This document shows, in pieces, positions 43,802 to 52,719 of a stretch of 64,000 bases of DNA (position 1 is the stretch's first letter; each line of letters begins with the position of its first letter). The DNA comes from Streptomyces sp. NBC_01571 (GTDB lineage Bacteria > Actinomycetota > Actinomycetes > Streptomycetales > Streptomycetaceae): NCBI RefSeq assembly GCF_026339875.1, contig NZ_JAPEPZ010000001.1:9362001-9426000 (forward strand), given 5' to 3'. Both the position numbers and the translations under genes were made by a program. The notes below the pieces were generated by a model. That model was not told where the DNA came from, searched no databases, and saw only the letters and a list, made by a program, of their open reading frames with translations.

Positions 43802-43972
43802 GGTACGGGTGCCCGGGGGGCGACGGCTCATGCACGGCATGTTCGCGGGACCTCGACGTCGGCCCCGAGGCCCCTTCGAGGACCTCGGCGCGGACGCGGC
43901 CGGGACCCCCGGTCAGGCGTGGCCGGGACCCCGCTCACGCGCCGCGTGTCGTCGCCCAGGCGTCCGCGCAGC

Positions 43973-44416
43973 TCAGTCCGTCGGCTCCAGCACGAAGACG
44001 GGGATCTCGCGGTCCGTCTTCTTCTGGTAGTCGGCGTACGAGGGGAACGCCGTGACCGCCCGCTCCCACCACTCGTCCTTCTCCGCACCGGTGACCTCAC
44101 GCGCCCGCAGGTCCTGGCGCCGGGCACCGTCCTGGAGTTCGACGTGCGGGTCGGACTTCACGTTGAAGTACCAGACCGGATGCTTGGGGGATCCGCCGAG
44201 CGAGGCGACCGCCGCGTAACGGCCGTCGTGCTCGACGCGCATCAGCGGGGTCTTGCGGATCTTGCCGCTCTTGGCACCGCGGGTCGTGAGAATGATGACC
44301 GGCAGTCCCGTGTCCTGCAGTGTGGTGCCCTCGGTGCCGCCGGAGCTCTCGTACAGCTCCACCTGGTCGCGCACCCACTGCGTCGGGCTGGGTTCGTACT
44401 CACCCTCAAGAGGCAT
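43973..44416 (-). CDS. F420-dependent nitroreductase family protein (DDN-like)
   Basis: This 147-residue protein matches the deazaflavin-dependent nitroreductase family: [56 protein letters not shown] and [21 protein letters not shown]. It probably binds F420H2 and reduces quinones or xenobiotics. ATG 44416 has GGACGGAAGTC upstream. Confidence 0.9.
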   Translation of the reverse strand: MPLEGEYEPSPTQWVRDQVELYESSGGTEGTTLQDTGLPVIILTTRGAKSGKIRKTPLMRVEHDGRYAAVASLGGSPKHPVWYFNVKSDPHVELQDGARRQDLRAREVTGAEKDEWWERAVTAFPSYADYQKKTDREIPVFVLEPTD

Positions 44417-44581
44417 GACTTCCGTCCCATCTCGCGTCGTACTGGTCCTGTCTCGGCATGATTCAACACCAGCGCGGCCGTGAATCATCCGCACCATGAC
44501 CCCGCGGGTAATCGCGGACGCGGGACACGTGCGGGACCGTGGAGCCGTTCCCGGACGAGGACCACGGAGAGGGCGGCCCCC

Positions 44582-45097
44582 ATGTCATCAGTCACCCCAC
44601 ACGTTCCGACAACCGGTGCCGTGGCCCAGGAGTTGCTGCGCCGGATCGGCGCCGGCGTCCCCGAACGGATCGCCGAGCTCTACGCCGAACGGATCGACTG
44701 GCAGCTCAGCTGGCCACGGGACGAGCACGGGCGCGCCCCGACCCCGTGGATCCGTCCGCGGTCCACCCGTGCCGACGCGGCCGCCCACTTCCGGGAGCTG
44801 GGCGCGCACCATCTGCCCGGAGGCGCGGACACGACGATCGAGCGGATCCTCGTCGACGGTGCGCAGGCCGTGGTCCTCGGTGAGATCCGGCAGACGGCCC
44901 GGGCGACCGGGCGCCCCTACCGGGCCCGGTTCGCCCTGCACCTGACGGTCGAGGACGGTCTCGTCGTACGGCATCACGTGTACGAGGACAGCCTCGCGGT
45001 GGCCCGCGCCTTCGAACCCGGCGACGACGTCCGACCGGTGTCCCCGGGCACTTTGGCCCTCCCGGGCGCCCCGGCGGCCCCTCGTCACCACCGGTGA
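44582..45097 (+). CDS. SnoaL-like / NTF2-fold protein
   Basis: This 171-residue protein has an N-terminal helical start ([31 protein letters not shown]) and a beta-rich remainder ([58 protein letters not shown]) as in the nuclear transport factor 2/SnoaL-like superfamily. It may be an isomerase, cyclase or ligand-binding protein; the role is unknown. ATG 44582 has GGAGAGGGCGGCCCC upstream. Confidence 0.8.
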   Translation: MSSVTPHVPTTGAVAQELLRRIGAGVPERIAELYAERIDWQLSWPRDEHGRAPTPWIRPRSTRADAAAHFRELGAHHLPGGADTTIERILVDGAQAVVLGEIRQTARATGRPYRARFALHLTVEDGLVVRHHVYEDSLAVARAFEPGDDVRPVSPGTLALPGAPAAPRHHR

Positions 45098-45186
45098 CCG
45101 CGCCCGCCAACTCGCCGGTCCCACCGGCGGATCGAGGCACGTGCAGGACCGCAGCCGGTCAGGCCGGTCACGGCGGGTCCGCGCGC

Positions 45187-45819
45187 TCACGAGGAGGCGG
45201 CGAGCATCCGCACGGCGAGCACCATGATCACGCCGCTGGACACGAGCGCCGTGACCAGCCGCCCCCGGTGTCCCGTCAGGACCCGCCCCAGCAGTGCGCC
45301 GCCCCCGGCGATCAGCAGCTGCCAGCTCGCGGAGGCGACGAACGCGGCGAGCACGAACACCCCCTGCTCCAGCGGCCGTACCGCCTCGGTCGCACGGCTG
45401 CCGAGGACCAGCGCGGCGAAGTAGACGATGGTGGTGGGGTTCAGGAGGGTGATCCCCAGCAGCGTCAGATACGCCCGCGCCGGGTGCGCCGGATCCTTCG
45501 TCGAGCGGGCGGTGAGCCGCCGCTCGCGGTACTGGCGCAGCGCGGTGACGGTGCCCCGTACCGCCAGGGCGGCCAGGACCAGCCCGGACACCCAGCGCAA
45601 CGGCACCAGCACCGGCTGGAGCGCGGCGGCGAGCGCCGCGCCCCCGAGCGCGGCGACCAGGGCGTACACCCCGTCCGCGGTCGCGATGCCCAGGGCTGCG
45701 GACCCGCCGATCCGCAGTGACGTACGAGCGGTGAGGGACACTAGATAGGTCGCGACCGCTCCGACGGGGATGGCGATGCCATAGCCCGCGAGCAGCCCCG
45801 CGACGAGCGCGGCGGTCAC
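45187..45819 (-). CDS. LysE family amino acid exporter
   Basis: This 210-residue membrane protein has six helices in the LysE/RhtB pattern: LLAGYGIAIPVGAVATYLVSL, LGIATADGVYALVAALGG and AYLTLLGITLLNPTTIVYFAALVLG (conserved NPxxxxYF). It probably exports an amino acid. GTG 45819 overlaps the stop of a 35-residue upstream ORF (GTGA), which also supports this start over the longer open frame. Confidence 0.8.
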   Translation of the reverse strand: MTAALVAGLLAGYGIAIPVGAVATYLVSLTARTSLRIGGSAALGIATADGVYALVAALGGAALAAALQPVLVPLRWVSGLVLAALAVRGTVTALRQYRERRLTARSTKDPAHPARAYLTLLGITLLNPTTIVYFAALVLGSRATEAVRPLEQGVFVLAAFVASASWQLLIAGGGALLGRVLTGHRGRLVTALVSSGVIMVLAVRMLAASS

Positions 45820-45923
45820 GATCGGGGAAGTGAGGGCCTCCGCGGTCGGCCGGGCTGCTGCTGGACCCGCACCGGACGAGTGGCGGCGGAGGTCTGCGGC
45901 AGGAAGGCTTCGAACATGGACAT
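45816..45923 (-). CDS. 35-residue ORF coupled to the LysE gene
   Basis: ATG 45923 follows GAGGATCTGCGC and opens MSMFEAFLPQTSAATRPV then a Gln/Pro/Arg-rich tail. The TGA shares three bases with the LysE GTG. The N-terminal half looks protein-like while the tail is basic. It could be a leader peptide controlling lysE translation, a small exported peptide or a RiPP-like precursor. No matching modification gene is nearby. Confidence 0.45.
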   Translation of the reverse strand: MSMFEAFLPQTSAATRPVRVQQQPGRPRRPSLPRS

Positions 45924-46171
45924 GCGCAGATCCTCGGGCCTCCGAGGCGGCCCGTGCAACCGAATTTCGGGGGCCGCCGACGGGATCACAAGGGACACCG
46001 CCGAGCCACGTGGAACGGGTGTCCACCGTGGCCTGGGCGGGCGGTTCGAGCCATGTCCACGCGTGGGCGCCACCCCGCCGGCCTCAGGGCGCCCGGTCGG
46101 CGCCCCGCCGGGCGACGGCGTTCGGCCAGACCGCCCGACCGGAGCATCTGGCCGAACTTCGAGTGGCTCTG
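45924..46171. other. gap without a supported gene
   Basis: The divergent region between the LysE unit and the P450 operon holds no protein-like frame. It should contain both promoters. Confidence 0.5.
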
Positions 46172-46190
46172 TAGATGCCTGGGGCATCTA
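46172..46190. promoter_or_regulatory. palindromic operator upstream of P450
   Basis: TAGATGCCTGGGGCATCTA has perfect 8-bp arms around TGG, 50 bp before the P450 ATG. It is probably the site of the regulator of the P450/ferredoxin pair; the nearby TetR gene at 47751 is a candidate. Confidence 0.65.
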
Positions 46191-46240
46191 ATGAGAGCGG
46201 CAAGATCGGCAAGAGGGAACCATCGCATGCGAGGTCACTC

Positions 46241-47428
46241 ATGACAGAAACCGTTGCCTTCCCCCAGGACCGTACGTGTCCTTACCACCCGCCCACCGCC
46301 TACGACCCCCTGCGCGAGGCGCGCCCCCTGTCGCGGGTGTCCCTGTACGACGGCCGCAGCGTGTGGGTCGTCACGGGCCACGGCATCGCCCGTGACCTCC
46401 TCACCGACCCACGGCTCTCGTCCGACCGCACCCGTCCGGCGTTCCCGATGCCCACGGAGCGGTTCGCCTCCGCCCGGGACCGCCGGGTGGCGCTCCTCGG
46501 GCTCGACGATCCCGCGCACCACACCCAGCGCCGCATGCTGGTCCCCAGCTTCACCCTCAAGCGGATCGGGACCCTGCGCCCCCGTATCCAGGAGACCGTG
46601 GACCGGCTGCTCGACGCCATGGAGCAGAAGGGGCCGCCCGCCGAGCTGGTCGGGGACTTCGCGCTGCCCGTGCCGTCGATGGTGATCTGCGCGCTGCTCG
46701 GCGTCCCGTACGCCGATCACGAGTTCTTCGAGGAGCAGTCCCGCAGGCTGCTGCGCGGCCCCGCTGCCGCGGACACCCAGGACGCCCGCGACCAGCTGGA
46801 CGCGTACTTCGGATCGCTCATCGACCGCAAGCAGAAGGATCCGGGCGACGGACTGCTCGACGAGCTCATCCAGGACCGGTTGCGCGAGGGCGCGGTGGAC
46901 CGCGAGGAGCTGATCAGCCTCGCGACGATCCTGTTGGTGGCCGGCCACGAGACGACCGCGAACATGATCTCGCTCGGCACGTTCACCCTGCTCAGGCACC
47001 CTGAGCAGCTGGCGGAGCTGCGGGCGGAGCCGACGCTCATGCCCGCCGCCGTCGAGGAGCTGCTGCGCTTCCTCTCCATCGCCGACGGACTGCTGCGGGT
47101 GGCCACCGAGGACATCGAGGTGGCCGGGGCGACGATCCGCGCCGACGACGGAGTCGTCTTCTCGACCTCCGTCATCAACCGTGACGAGCACACCTTCCCC
47201 GAGCCGGACGCCCTCGACTGGCACCGTCCGGCCCGTCACCACGTCGCGTTCGGCTTCGGCATCCACCAGTGCCTCGGCCAGAACCTCGCGCGTGCCGAGA
47301 TGGAGATCGCCCTGCTGTCGCTGTTCGACCGGCTGCCCGGACTGCGGCTGGACGCGCCGGCGGACGACATCCCCTTCAAACCCGGAGACACGATCCAGGG
47401 GATGCTGGAACTCCCCGTGACCTGGTAA
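46241..47428 (+). CDS. cytochrome P450 (CYP105-like)
   Basis: This 395-residue soluble class I P450 has I-helix LLVAGHETTANM, K-helix EELLR and heme loop FGFGIHQCLGQ with ligand C344. Sequence style and the ferredoxin gene 13 bp downstream fit the CYP105 group of broad-substrate Streptomyces hydroxylases. ATG 46241 follows GAGGTCACTC. A 19-bp palindrome lies just upstream, so expression is probably induced by a substrate. Confidence 0.9.
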   Translation: MTETVAFPQDRTCPYHPPTAYDPLREARPLSRVSLYDGRSVWVVTGHGIARDLLTDPRLSSDRTRPAFPMPTERFASARDRRVALLGLDDPAHHTQRRMLVPSFTLKRIGTLRPRIQETVDRLLDAMEQKGPPAELVGDFALPVPSMVICALLGVPYADHEFFEEQSRRLLRGPAAADTQDARDQLDAYFGSLIDRKQKDPGDGLLDELIQDRLREGAVDREELISLATILLVAGHETTANMISLGTFTLLRHPEQLAELRAEPTLMPAAVEELLRFLSIADGLLRVATEDIEVAGATIRADDGVVFSTSVINRDEHTFPEPDALDWHRPARHHVAFGFGIHQCLGQNLARAEMEIALLSLFDRLPGLRLDAPADDIPFKPGDTIQGMLELPVTW

Positions 47429-47441
47429 GAGGCTTACGGGC

Positions 47442-47642
47442 ATGACCATCCACATCGTTATCGACAAGGACGTCTGCATCGGCGCGGGACAGTGCGCGCT
47501 GACCGCGCCGAGCGTCTTCACCCAGGACGACGAGGGATTCAGCGAGGTGCTCCCCGGCCGCGAGGACGGCGGCGGTGACCCACTGGTCCGGGAGGCCGCG
47601 CGGGCCTGCCCGGTGGGCGCCATCACCGTCTCGGAGGCCTGA
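47442..47642 (+). CDS. [3Fe-4S] ferredoxin partner of the P450
   Basis: This 66-residue ferredoxin has three cluster cysteines (C12, C18 and C56, CIGAGQC and CPVGAI), the [3Fe-4S] type that feeds electrons to CYP105 enzymes. It begins 13 bp after the P450 stop and is in the same transcript. Reductase is not encoded here and would come from elsewhere. Confidence 0.95.
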   Translation: MTIHIVIDKDVCIGAGQCALTAPSVFTQDDEGFSEVLPGREDGGGDPLVREAARACPVGAITVSEA

Positions 47643-47675
47643 GGACACCTCCGGCGGATCCGGGAAACCTCCCGC

Positions 47676-47702
47676 GGACCCGAGGGCACCCTCCTCGGGT
47701 CC
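47676..47702. terminator. terminator after the P450-ferredoxin operon
   Basis: GGACCCGAGG (47676-47685) and CCTCGGGTCC (47693-47702) are perfect arms with a 7-nt loop, 33 nt past the ferredoxin stop and before the converging TetR gene. Confidence 0.75.
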
Positions 47703-47750
47703 GTCCGTCGCGCCTTCCGGCCGGTCCGGTGGCGGTGGTGTCGTGTCCGT

Positions 47751-48320
47751 TCAGCCGGCGTGCCGGAGGGAGGAGATGAGTGCCCCGGCCGCCGAGGCCG
47801 CGTGCCCGGCGGCCTCCACCTCGCGCGTGATGCCCGCGGTGACCATGGCTCCCTGATCGGCGAGCGAGTCCGGCAGCCCCGCGTCGGTCACGAGGCCGCC
47901 CAGATAGTCCCTGAACGCCTTCTTGTGCGCGCGGACCTGGGCGGTCACGCGTGGTGAGGTGGCGCCGAGTTCACCGTAGGAGTTGATCCAGGCGCACCCG
48001 CGGAAGTCCGGTTCCCCGAACCACAGCCGGAGCCGGTCGAACACGGCCGGAATCCGCCGCTCGGGCTCCTCGTGCCGGTCGACGTGCTCGGCCAGCCGGC
48101 GCCGCCAGCGGAGGTCACGCCGCTCCAGGTAGGCCTCGACCAGCAGTTCCTTGGCGGGGAAGAGCTGGTAGAGCCGCTTGAGGGAGAGGCCCGAGGCGCC
48201 CCGGATGTCGTCCATCCCGACGCTCTGGACGCCGCGGCCGTAGAACAGCTCCTCCGCGGCGTCCAGCGCCTGTTCCCGGGCCTGCGCGAGGGCCTGCTCG
48301 CGGGCGCTCGTGATGTCCAT
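47751..48320 (-). CDS. TetR family transcriptional regulator
   Basis: This 189-residue regulator has a TetR HTH (VQSVGMDDIRGASGLSLKRLYQLFPAKELLVEAYLERRD) and a C-terminal domain with RLWFGEPDFRGCAWINSYGE, typical of the TetR group next to small NTF2-fold genes. ATG 48320 has AGGAG 10 nt upstream. Its divergent neighbour is a truncated DUF1348 gene, probably its former target. It may instead or also control the P450 pair. Confidence 0.9.
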   Translation of the reverse strand: MDITSAREQALAQAREQALDAAEELFYGRGVQSVGMDDIRGASGLSLKRLYQLFPAKELLVEAYLERRDLRWRRRLAEHVDRHEEPERRIPAVFDRLRLWFGEPDFRGCAWINSYGELGATSPRVTAQVRAHKKAFRDYLGGLVTDAGLPDSLADQGAMVTAGITREVEAAGHAASAAGALISSLRHAG

Positions 48321-48338
48321 GGGCAGGGGGCTCCTTGA

Positions 48339-48608
48339 CGCGACGAGCGCGAGCGGGAGTACGCCCTGCGCAAGGACCTCTGGTACTTCGACGGCAACCG
48401 CATCGCCGTCCGCTTCCAGTACGAGTCCCGGGACGCGGACGGCCGGTGGTGGCGGTCGTACGGCAACGAACCGTGGGAGTTCGACGGGCAGGGGCTGATG
48501 ACCCGCCGCGAGGCGAGCATCGACGACGTGCCGATCGAGGAGAAGGACCGCCGGCTCTTCGGCCGGCGCTCCGAGGCCGAACGCGGGGCGTCCCTCCCGC
48601 TCCGGTGA
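48339..48608 (+). pseudogene. truncated DUF1348 (NTF2-fold) gene
   Basis: An open frame without a start encodes [51 protein letters not shown] and LFGRR, the C-terminal half of DUF1348 proteins. About the first 60 residues are missing, and a TGA lies just upstream (48336). It begins 18 bp from the divergent TetR start, so a deletion probably removed the promoter and 5' half. Confidence 0.8.
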
Positions 48609-48660
48609 CGCGGGGCCTCTCCGGTGACGCAGGCCGCCCCTCCTTCTCCGGCAGCACGCC

Positions 48661-50112
48661 CTACTTCGGTACCTGGAAGCCGCCGATCCTCTGCTCGAGC
48701 AGCTCGGCCAGCCGCAGCGGGGTGCGGTCCTCGAACATCGGACCGATGAGCTGCACTCCCACCGGCAGGCCCTCGGGGGACCGGCCCGCGGGCACGGCGG
48801 TGGCCGGCAGGCCGGGCATCGTGGCCTGACCGGCCCAGACGAGCTGGTCGAAGTACGGGTACTCGACGCCGTCGATGTCGATCCGGCGGTCCAGCAGATC
48901 GGGGTCGTGGTCGTGCGGGAACGCGGGAGTGGGCGTGACGGGACACACCACGGCGTCGAACTCGGCGAAGAGCCGCCGCCAGCCGTGACGGTGGAGCTCG
49001 CGACGGCCGTTCGCCTCGATCCAGTCGCGGTGGCTCAGCACCATGCCGCGCAGCCGCGCCGCATCGAGACTCCGGTCGTCCGCGCTCAGTCCGGCGGCGC
49101 GGCTCCGCAGTTGCTCGTACGCCGCGACGGGAAAACGTGCAACGGAGCCCGAGAACAGCAACTGCGTGTAGACCACCGCGGCTTCGGCCGGATCGGGCAG
49201 CAGCGGACTGTGCCGCTCGACGCGGGCGCCGCCGTCGACAAGGGCGTCGGCGACCCGGTTCACACCCGCCCGCACAGCGGACCCGGTCGGAATGAGCGGA
49301 TGCTCGTCGAGGACCAGGACCCGGAAGTCGCGGAGCCGCTCGTGGCGCGCGGGCGGCAGCCTCAAGTCGTGCGCCACACCGAGCGTCAGCGGGTCCGGTC
49401 CGGCCATCACGTCGAGCAGGAGCGTGAGGTCGCGGGCAGTGCGCGCCATCGGACCGACGACCGCGAGGTCAGGGTCGCCCGGCAGGGCCGGCGTGGGCGG
49501 CGGGACCATCCCGCGGCTCGAAGCCAGCCCGAGTGTCGGCTTGTGCGCGTAGACACCGCAGAAATGTGCGGGGGTGCGCAACGAACCGGCGATGTCGGAG
49601 CCGATGGACAGCGCGCCGAATCCGGACGCCAGGGCCGCCGCTGACCCGCCGGAGGACCCACCCGGCGTGCGACCGTGATCCCACGGGTTGTTGGTGGTGC
49701 CGTAGATCTCGTTGAAGCTCTGCATGTCCTGCAGCCCCAGGGGCACATTGGTCTTGCCGAGCACCACCGCGCCCGCGGCCCTGATCCGCGACACCTGCAC
49801 CGCGTCCTCGTCCGGCAGGTAGTCCCGGTGTGACGGCATGCCCCAGGTCGTGGGCAGCCCGGCGATGTTGTAGGACTCCTTGACCGTCACCGGAATGCCG
49901 AGCAGCGGCCTGTCCTCACCGCGGGCGCGCGCCTCGTCGGCACCGCGCGCGGCGGCCCGCGCACGGTCGAAGTCCGGCACACAGATCGAGTTGACCGTCC
50001 TGTCGTCCCGCTCGATACGGGCGATCGCCTCGTCGGTCAATTCCACCGAGGTCACTTCACCGGCGCGCAGGGAAGCCGCGAGTTCTTCGGCCGTCCGAAA
50101 GTTCCAGTCCAT
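48661..50112 (-). CDS. amidase signature family amidase
   Basis: This 483-residue hydrolase has the Ser-cisSer-Lys triad: K78 (VTVKESYN), S153/S154 (PGGSSGGSAAALA) and S177 (GSDIAGSLRTPA). It hydrolyses an amide, but the substrate is not evident; it differs from GatA by lacking gatB/gatC neighbours. ATG 50112 begins MDWNFRTAEEL. It is divergent from the flavoprotein gene. Confidence 0.9.
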   Translation of the reverse strand: MDWNFRTAEELAASLRAGEVTSVELTDEAIARIERDDRTVNSICVPDFDRARAAARGADEARARGEDRPLLGIPVTVKESYNIAGLPTTWGMPSHRDYLPDEDAVQVSRIRAAGAVVLGKTNVPLGLQDMQSFNEIYGTTNNPWDHGRTPGGSSGGSAAALASGFGALSIGSDIAGSLRTPAHFCGVYAHKPTLGLASSRGMVPPPTPALPGDPDLAVVGPMARTARDLTLLLDVMAGPDPLTLGVAHDLRLPPARHERLRDFRVLVLDEHPLIPTGSAVRAGVNRVADALVDGGARVERHSPLLPDPAEAAVVYTQLLFSGSVARFPVAAYEQLRSRAAGLSADDRSLDAARLRGMVLSHRDWIEANGRRELHRHGWRRLFAEFDAVVCPVTPTPAFPHDHDPDLLDRRIDIDGVEYPYFDQLVWAGQATMPGLPATAVPAGRSPEGLPVGVQLIGPMFEDRTPLRLAELLEQRIGGFQVPK

Positions 50113-50322
50113 GAATCCGACCGTAGCGGCCCCGGAAACGGGCCACGAAATGCCGCTTCGCACAACGGAATGGATGTCTCAATCCTGGTCTCCAAGGACC
50201 AAGTCCGCACGCGGCGGGACTCCTTGGACGACACTCTTCGGCGACGGGCTCCTCGCTCCGCCGGCGTCGTCGGCCAAGTGGCCGTACGAAGAAGCCGTCA
50301 ACGGAACACTAGGGTTCTCCGG

Positions 50323-50871
50323 GTGACCGAACGCACCGGGCGGGCCCCCGCCGCAAAGCCCTTCCTCTACGTCGTCGTCTGCGCGGCGGGCATCGCGCAG
50401 GACGTCGGCAGACTGATCGCCGCCGCGCAGGAGCGCGGCTGGGAGGTCGGCGTCATCGCCACCCCGCAGGGGCTCGGGTTCTTCGACGCGGAGGCCGTCG
50501 GGGCACGGACCGGCCGCCCGATCCGGTCCGCGTGGCGGGCCCCGGGCGACCCGCGCCCCTTCCCGGCCCCCGACGCGGTGGCCGTCGCTCCGGCCACCTT
50601 CAACACCGTGAACAAGTGGGCGGCCGGGATATCGGACACCCTCGCCCTGGGGACCCTGTGCGAGGCGTACGGTCTCGGCGTCCCGATCGCCGTACTGCCC
50701 TGTGTGAGCGACTCGCTGGCGGCTCACCCCGCGTATCGCGCGAGCCTCGACCGGCTGCGCGGCATGGGCGTCCGGTTCGGCGACCGGTACTCGGGGGAGC
50801 CGGGTGCGGACGGACGGCGCGCGGAGTTCCGCTGGGAGCGGGTGCTGGACCTGCTCGCCGCCCGCACCTGA
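50323..50871 (+). CDS. flavoprotein (HFCD family)
   Basis: This 182-residue protein has the flavin-binding fold of phosphopantothenoylcysteine/lantibiotic decarboxylases: FLYVVVCAAGIAQDVGRLI, EVGVIATPQG and VAPATFNTVNKWAAGISDTLALGTLCEA. It may be an oxidative decarboxylase, with no peptide precursor nearby. GTG 50323 lacks an SD and has a CACTAG-like -10 about 10 nt before, so the message may be leaderless. Confidence 0.75.
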   Translation: MTERTGRAPAAKPFLYVVVCAAGIAQDVGRLIAAAQERGWEVGVIATPQGLGFFDAEAVGARTGRPIRSAWRAPGDPRPFPAPDAVAVAPATFNTVNKWAAGISDTLALGTLCEAYGLGVPIAVLPCVSDSLAAHPAYRASLDRLRGMGVRFGDRYSGEPGADGRRAEFRWERVLDLLAART

Positions 50872-50902
50872 CGGAGGACGGGGCGACGGGCGGCCCCGTC
50901 GC

Positions 50903-52606
50903 CTAGGGCCTCCGGAAGATCGTGATCGAGTGGCCGACGTCATCCACGGGCGTACTGCCGTCGAGCAGTGCCGCGAGCCGGCCGTCCGCCTTCGCGACCG
51001 AGGAGTCCGAGACGGCGAGCAGGCCGTGCACCTCGCCCGGCGGTGCCTTGCGCGGATCGGCCGCCTCGATCCCGTACGCGGAGGGCACGCCGCTGCCCTT
51101 GTAGACGAGCCAGACCCGCTCGCGCGGATACCGCTCGGCCAGACGGTCGGCGAGCCGTCCCAGGTCCTGCCCCCAGTCGACGTTCGAGTCGTGCAGCCGC
51201 AGACGGGTCATCGACGGTCCGCCGAACGCCTCGTTCGAGTACGGCAGGTAGTACGGGAACGCGCGCAGCGAGCTGACCGCGACGAACAGCACCAGCGCCG
51301 CCGCGGCGAGACGGGCCCGGCGCGGCCGCAGCGCGAGGACCCCGGCCGCCGCGACCGCCAGGAACACCGGCACGAACAGCGCGTAGCGGACCCCCAGATC
51401 GCGGGATCCCGTCATGGCCACGGCGAGCAGCACGGCCGGAGGGAGGAGGACGTACGGGGCGGCGGCGCGCAGCCGGGGCACACAGACCATCGCCGCCGCG
51501 CCGGCCGGCCAGAGCACGAGGGTGCCGAGCGGTGTCTTCACCAGCAGCGCGGCCGGCAGGTAGTACCAGAGCGAACCGCGGTACACCCTGCCGAAGAGGA
51601 AACCGCCCCACGTCGCGTTCTCGAAGCCGAACTGGACGCGCATCCCGTCGCGGTACGGCCGGGGGACGGGCAGCCAGTGCAGGGCGAGCCCGCGCAGACC
51701 GTGCACGGCCGGGACGTCCGCGGGCGTGGCCCAGCGCAGTCGCGGGTCGACGACGAGATAACTGGCCCACACCACGGCGAGGGCCAGCAACACCATGCCG
51801 ACCGCCACCGCCACGCTCAGCGCGACGAGCCGACGCTGGGCCTGCGGGCCGGGGCCGGAGGCGCGACGTGTGTGCCAGAAGGAGAGGACCGCCAGGAGCA
51901 GCAGCACCGGGACCGCGGGCAGGGTGCTCATCTTGGTGGCGAGCGCCGCGCCGAGCGCCACCCCCGCGAGCGCGAGGTGCGGCAGCGGCCGCCCGCGCCG
52001 CGCCCGCCACACCAGCCACGCCGAGGTCAGCACGAATCCGGTCGCCGGAACGTCGAGGGTGGCCAGCGAGCCGTTCGCGATGACGTCGGGAGACAACGTG
52101 TACAGCGCGAGCGCCACCAACCCGCCCACAGAACCGACGAGTTCACGGGCGAACGCGAGCACGACCAGGCCGAACAGCAGCGTCAGCACGATCACCGGCA
52201 GCCTCGCCCAGAACATCACCCGCCAGGGGTCGTTGCCCGACTCGTAGAGCAGCCGCCGTCCGAGCGCCGTCTGATCGTCGGTGGCGTGGGCGCCGAGGTG
52301 GGGGTGGGCGAACACCAGCCCGGCGCCGATGATCAGTTTGCCCAGCGGCGGATGCTCCGGGTTGTAGCGCAGGCTGTGTTCCCGCGTGTAGACCACCGCC
52401 GTGCCCACGTACACCGGCTCGTCGATCGTCGGTGTCTGCCGCGCGGCGGCCGTGACCATCGCCACCGACATCTGTGCCAGCAGGGCGGCCACGGCGAGCG
52501 CGAGCATCCACCGCCGGTGCCGCCGCAGTCGGGCGTATCGTCGCGGCGGCTCGGTGGTGCTCGTCGGCAGGCGGCTTTCCCGCCTGTCCGCCATGGAGGT
52601 CGACAT
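50903..52606 (-). CDS. GT39-like membrane glycosyltransferase
   Basis: This 567-residue polytopic membrane protein has TIDEPVYVG (D-E in the first loop) and NPEHPPLGKLI near the N-terminus, about ten further helices and a soluble C-terminal part (LHDSNVDWGQDLGRL, ERVWLVYKGSG). This is the plan of dolichyl/polyprenyl-phosphate-sugar mannosyltransferase-type (GT39/ArnT) enzymes that move sugars outside the membrane. The acceptor is unknown. It lies after the glycan-use operon in the same direction but 114 bp apart. The start (52606 or 52594) is uncertain. Confidence 0.75.
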   Translation of the reverse strand: MSTSMADRRESRLPTSTTEPPRRYARLRRHRRWMLALAVAALLAQMSVAMVTAAARQTPTIDEPVYVGTAVVYTREHSLRYNPEHPPLGKLIIGAGLVFAHPHLGAHATDDQTALGRRLLYESGNDPWRVMFWARLPVIVLTLLFGLVVLAFARELVGSVGGLVALALYTLSPDVIANGSLATLDVPATGFVLTSAWLVWRARRGRPLPHLALAGVALGAALATKMSTLPAVPVLLLLAVLSFWHTRRASGPGPQAQRRLVALSVAVAVGMVLLALAVVWASYLVVDPRLRWATPADVPAVHGLRGLALHWLPVPRPYRDGMRVQFGFENATWGGFLFGRVYRGSLWYYLPAALLVKTPLGTLVLWPAGAAAMVCVPRLRAAAPYVLLPPAVLLAVAMTGSRDLGVRYALFVPVFLAVAAAGVLALRPRRARLAAAALVLFVAVSSLRAFPYYLPYSNEAFGGPSMTRLRLHDSNVDWGQDLGRLADRLAERYPRERVWLVYKGSGVPSAYGIEAADPRKAPPGEVHGLLAVSDSSVAKADGRLAALLDGSTPVDDVGHSITIFRRP

Positions 52607-52719
52607 GCCTCTTGATACGTCCGCCCGGTGGCCCGCCGCTCATCCGACACGGGCCGGTTTCGTCACGGGTGCGCCTCGCCGGCCGTCCGGCGTCGGCGGA
52701 ACGGCGGCCGGCAACGTGT

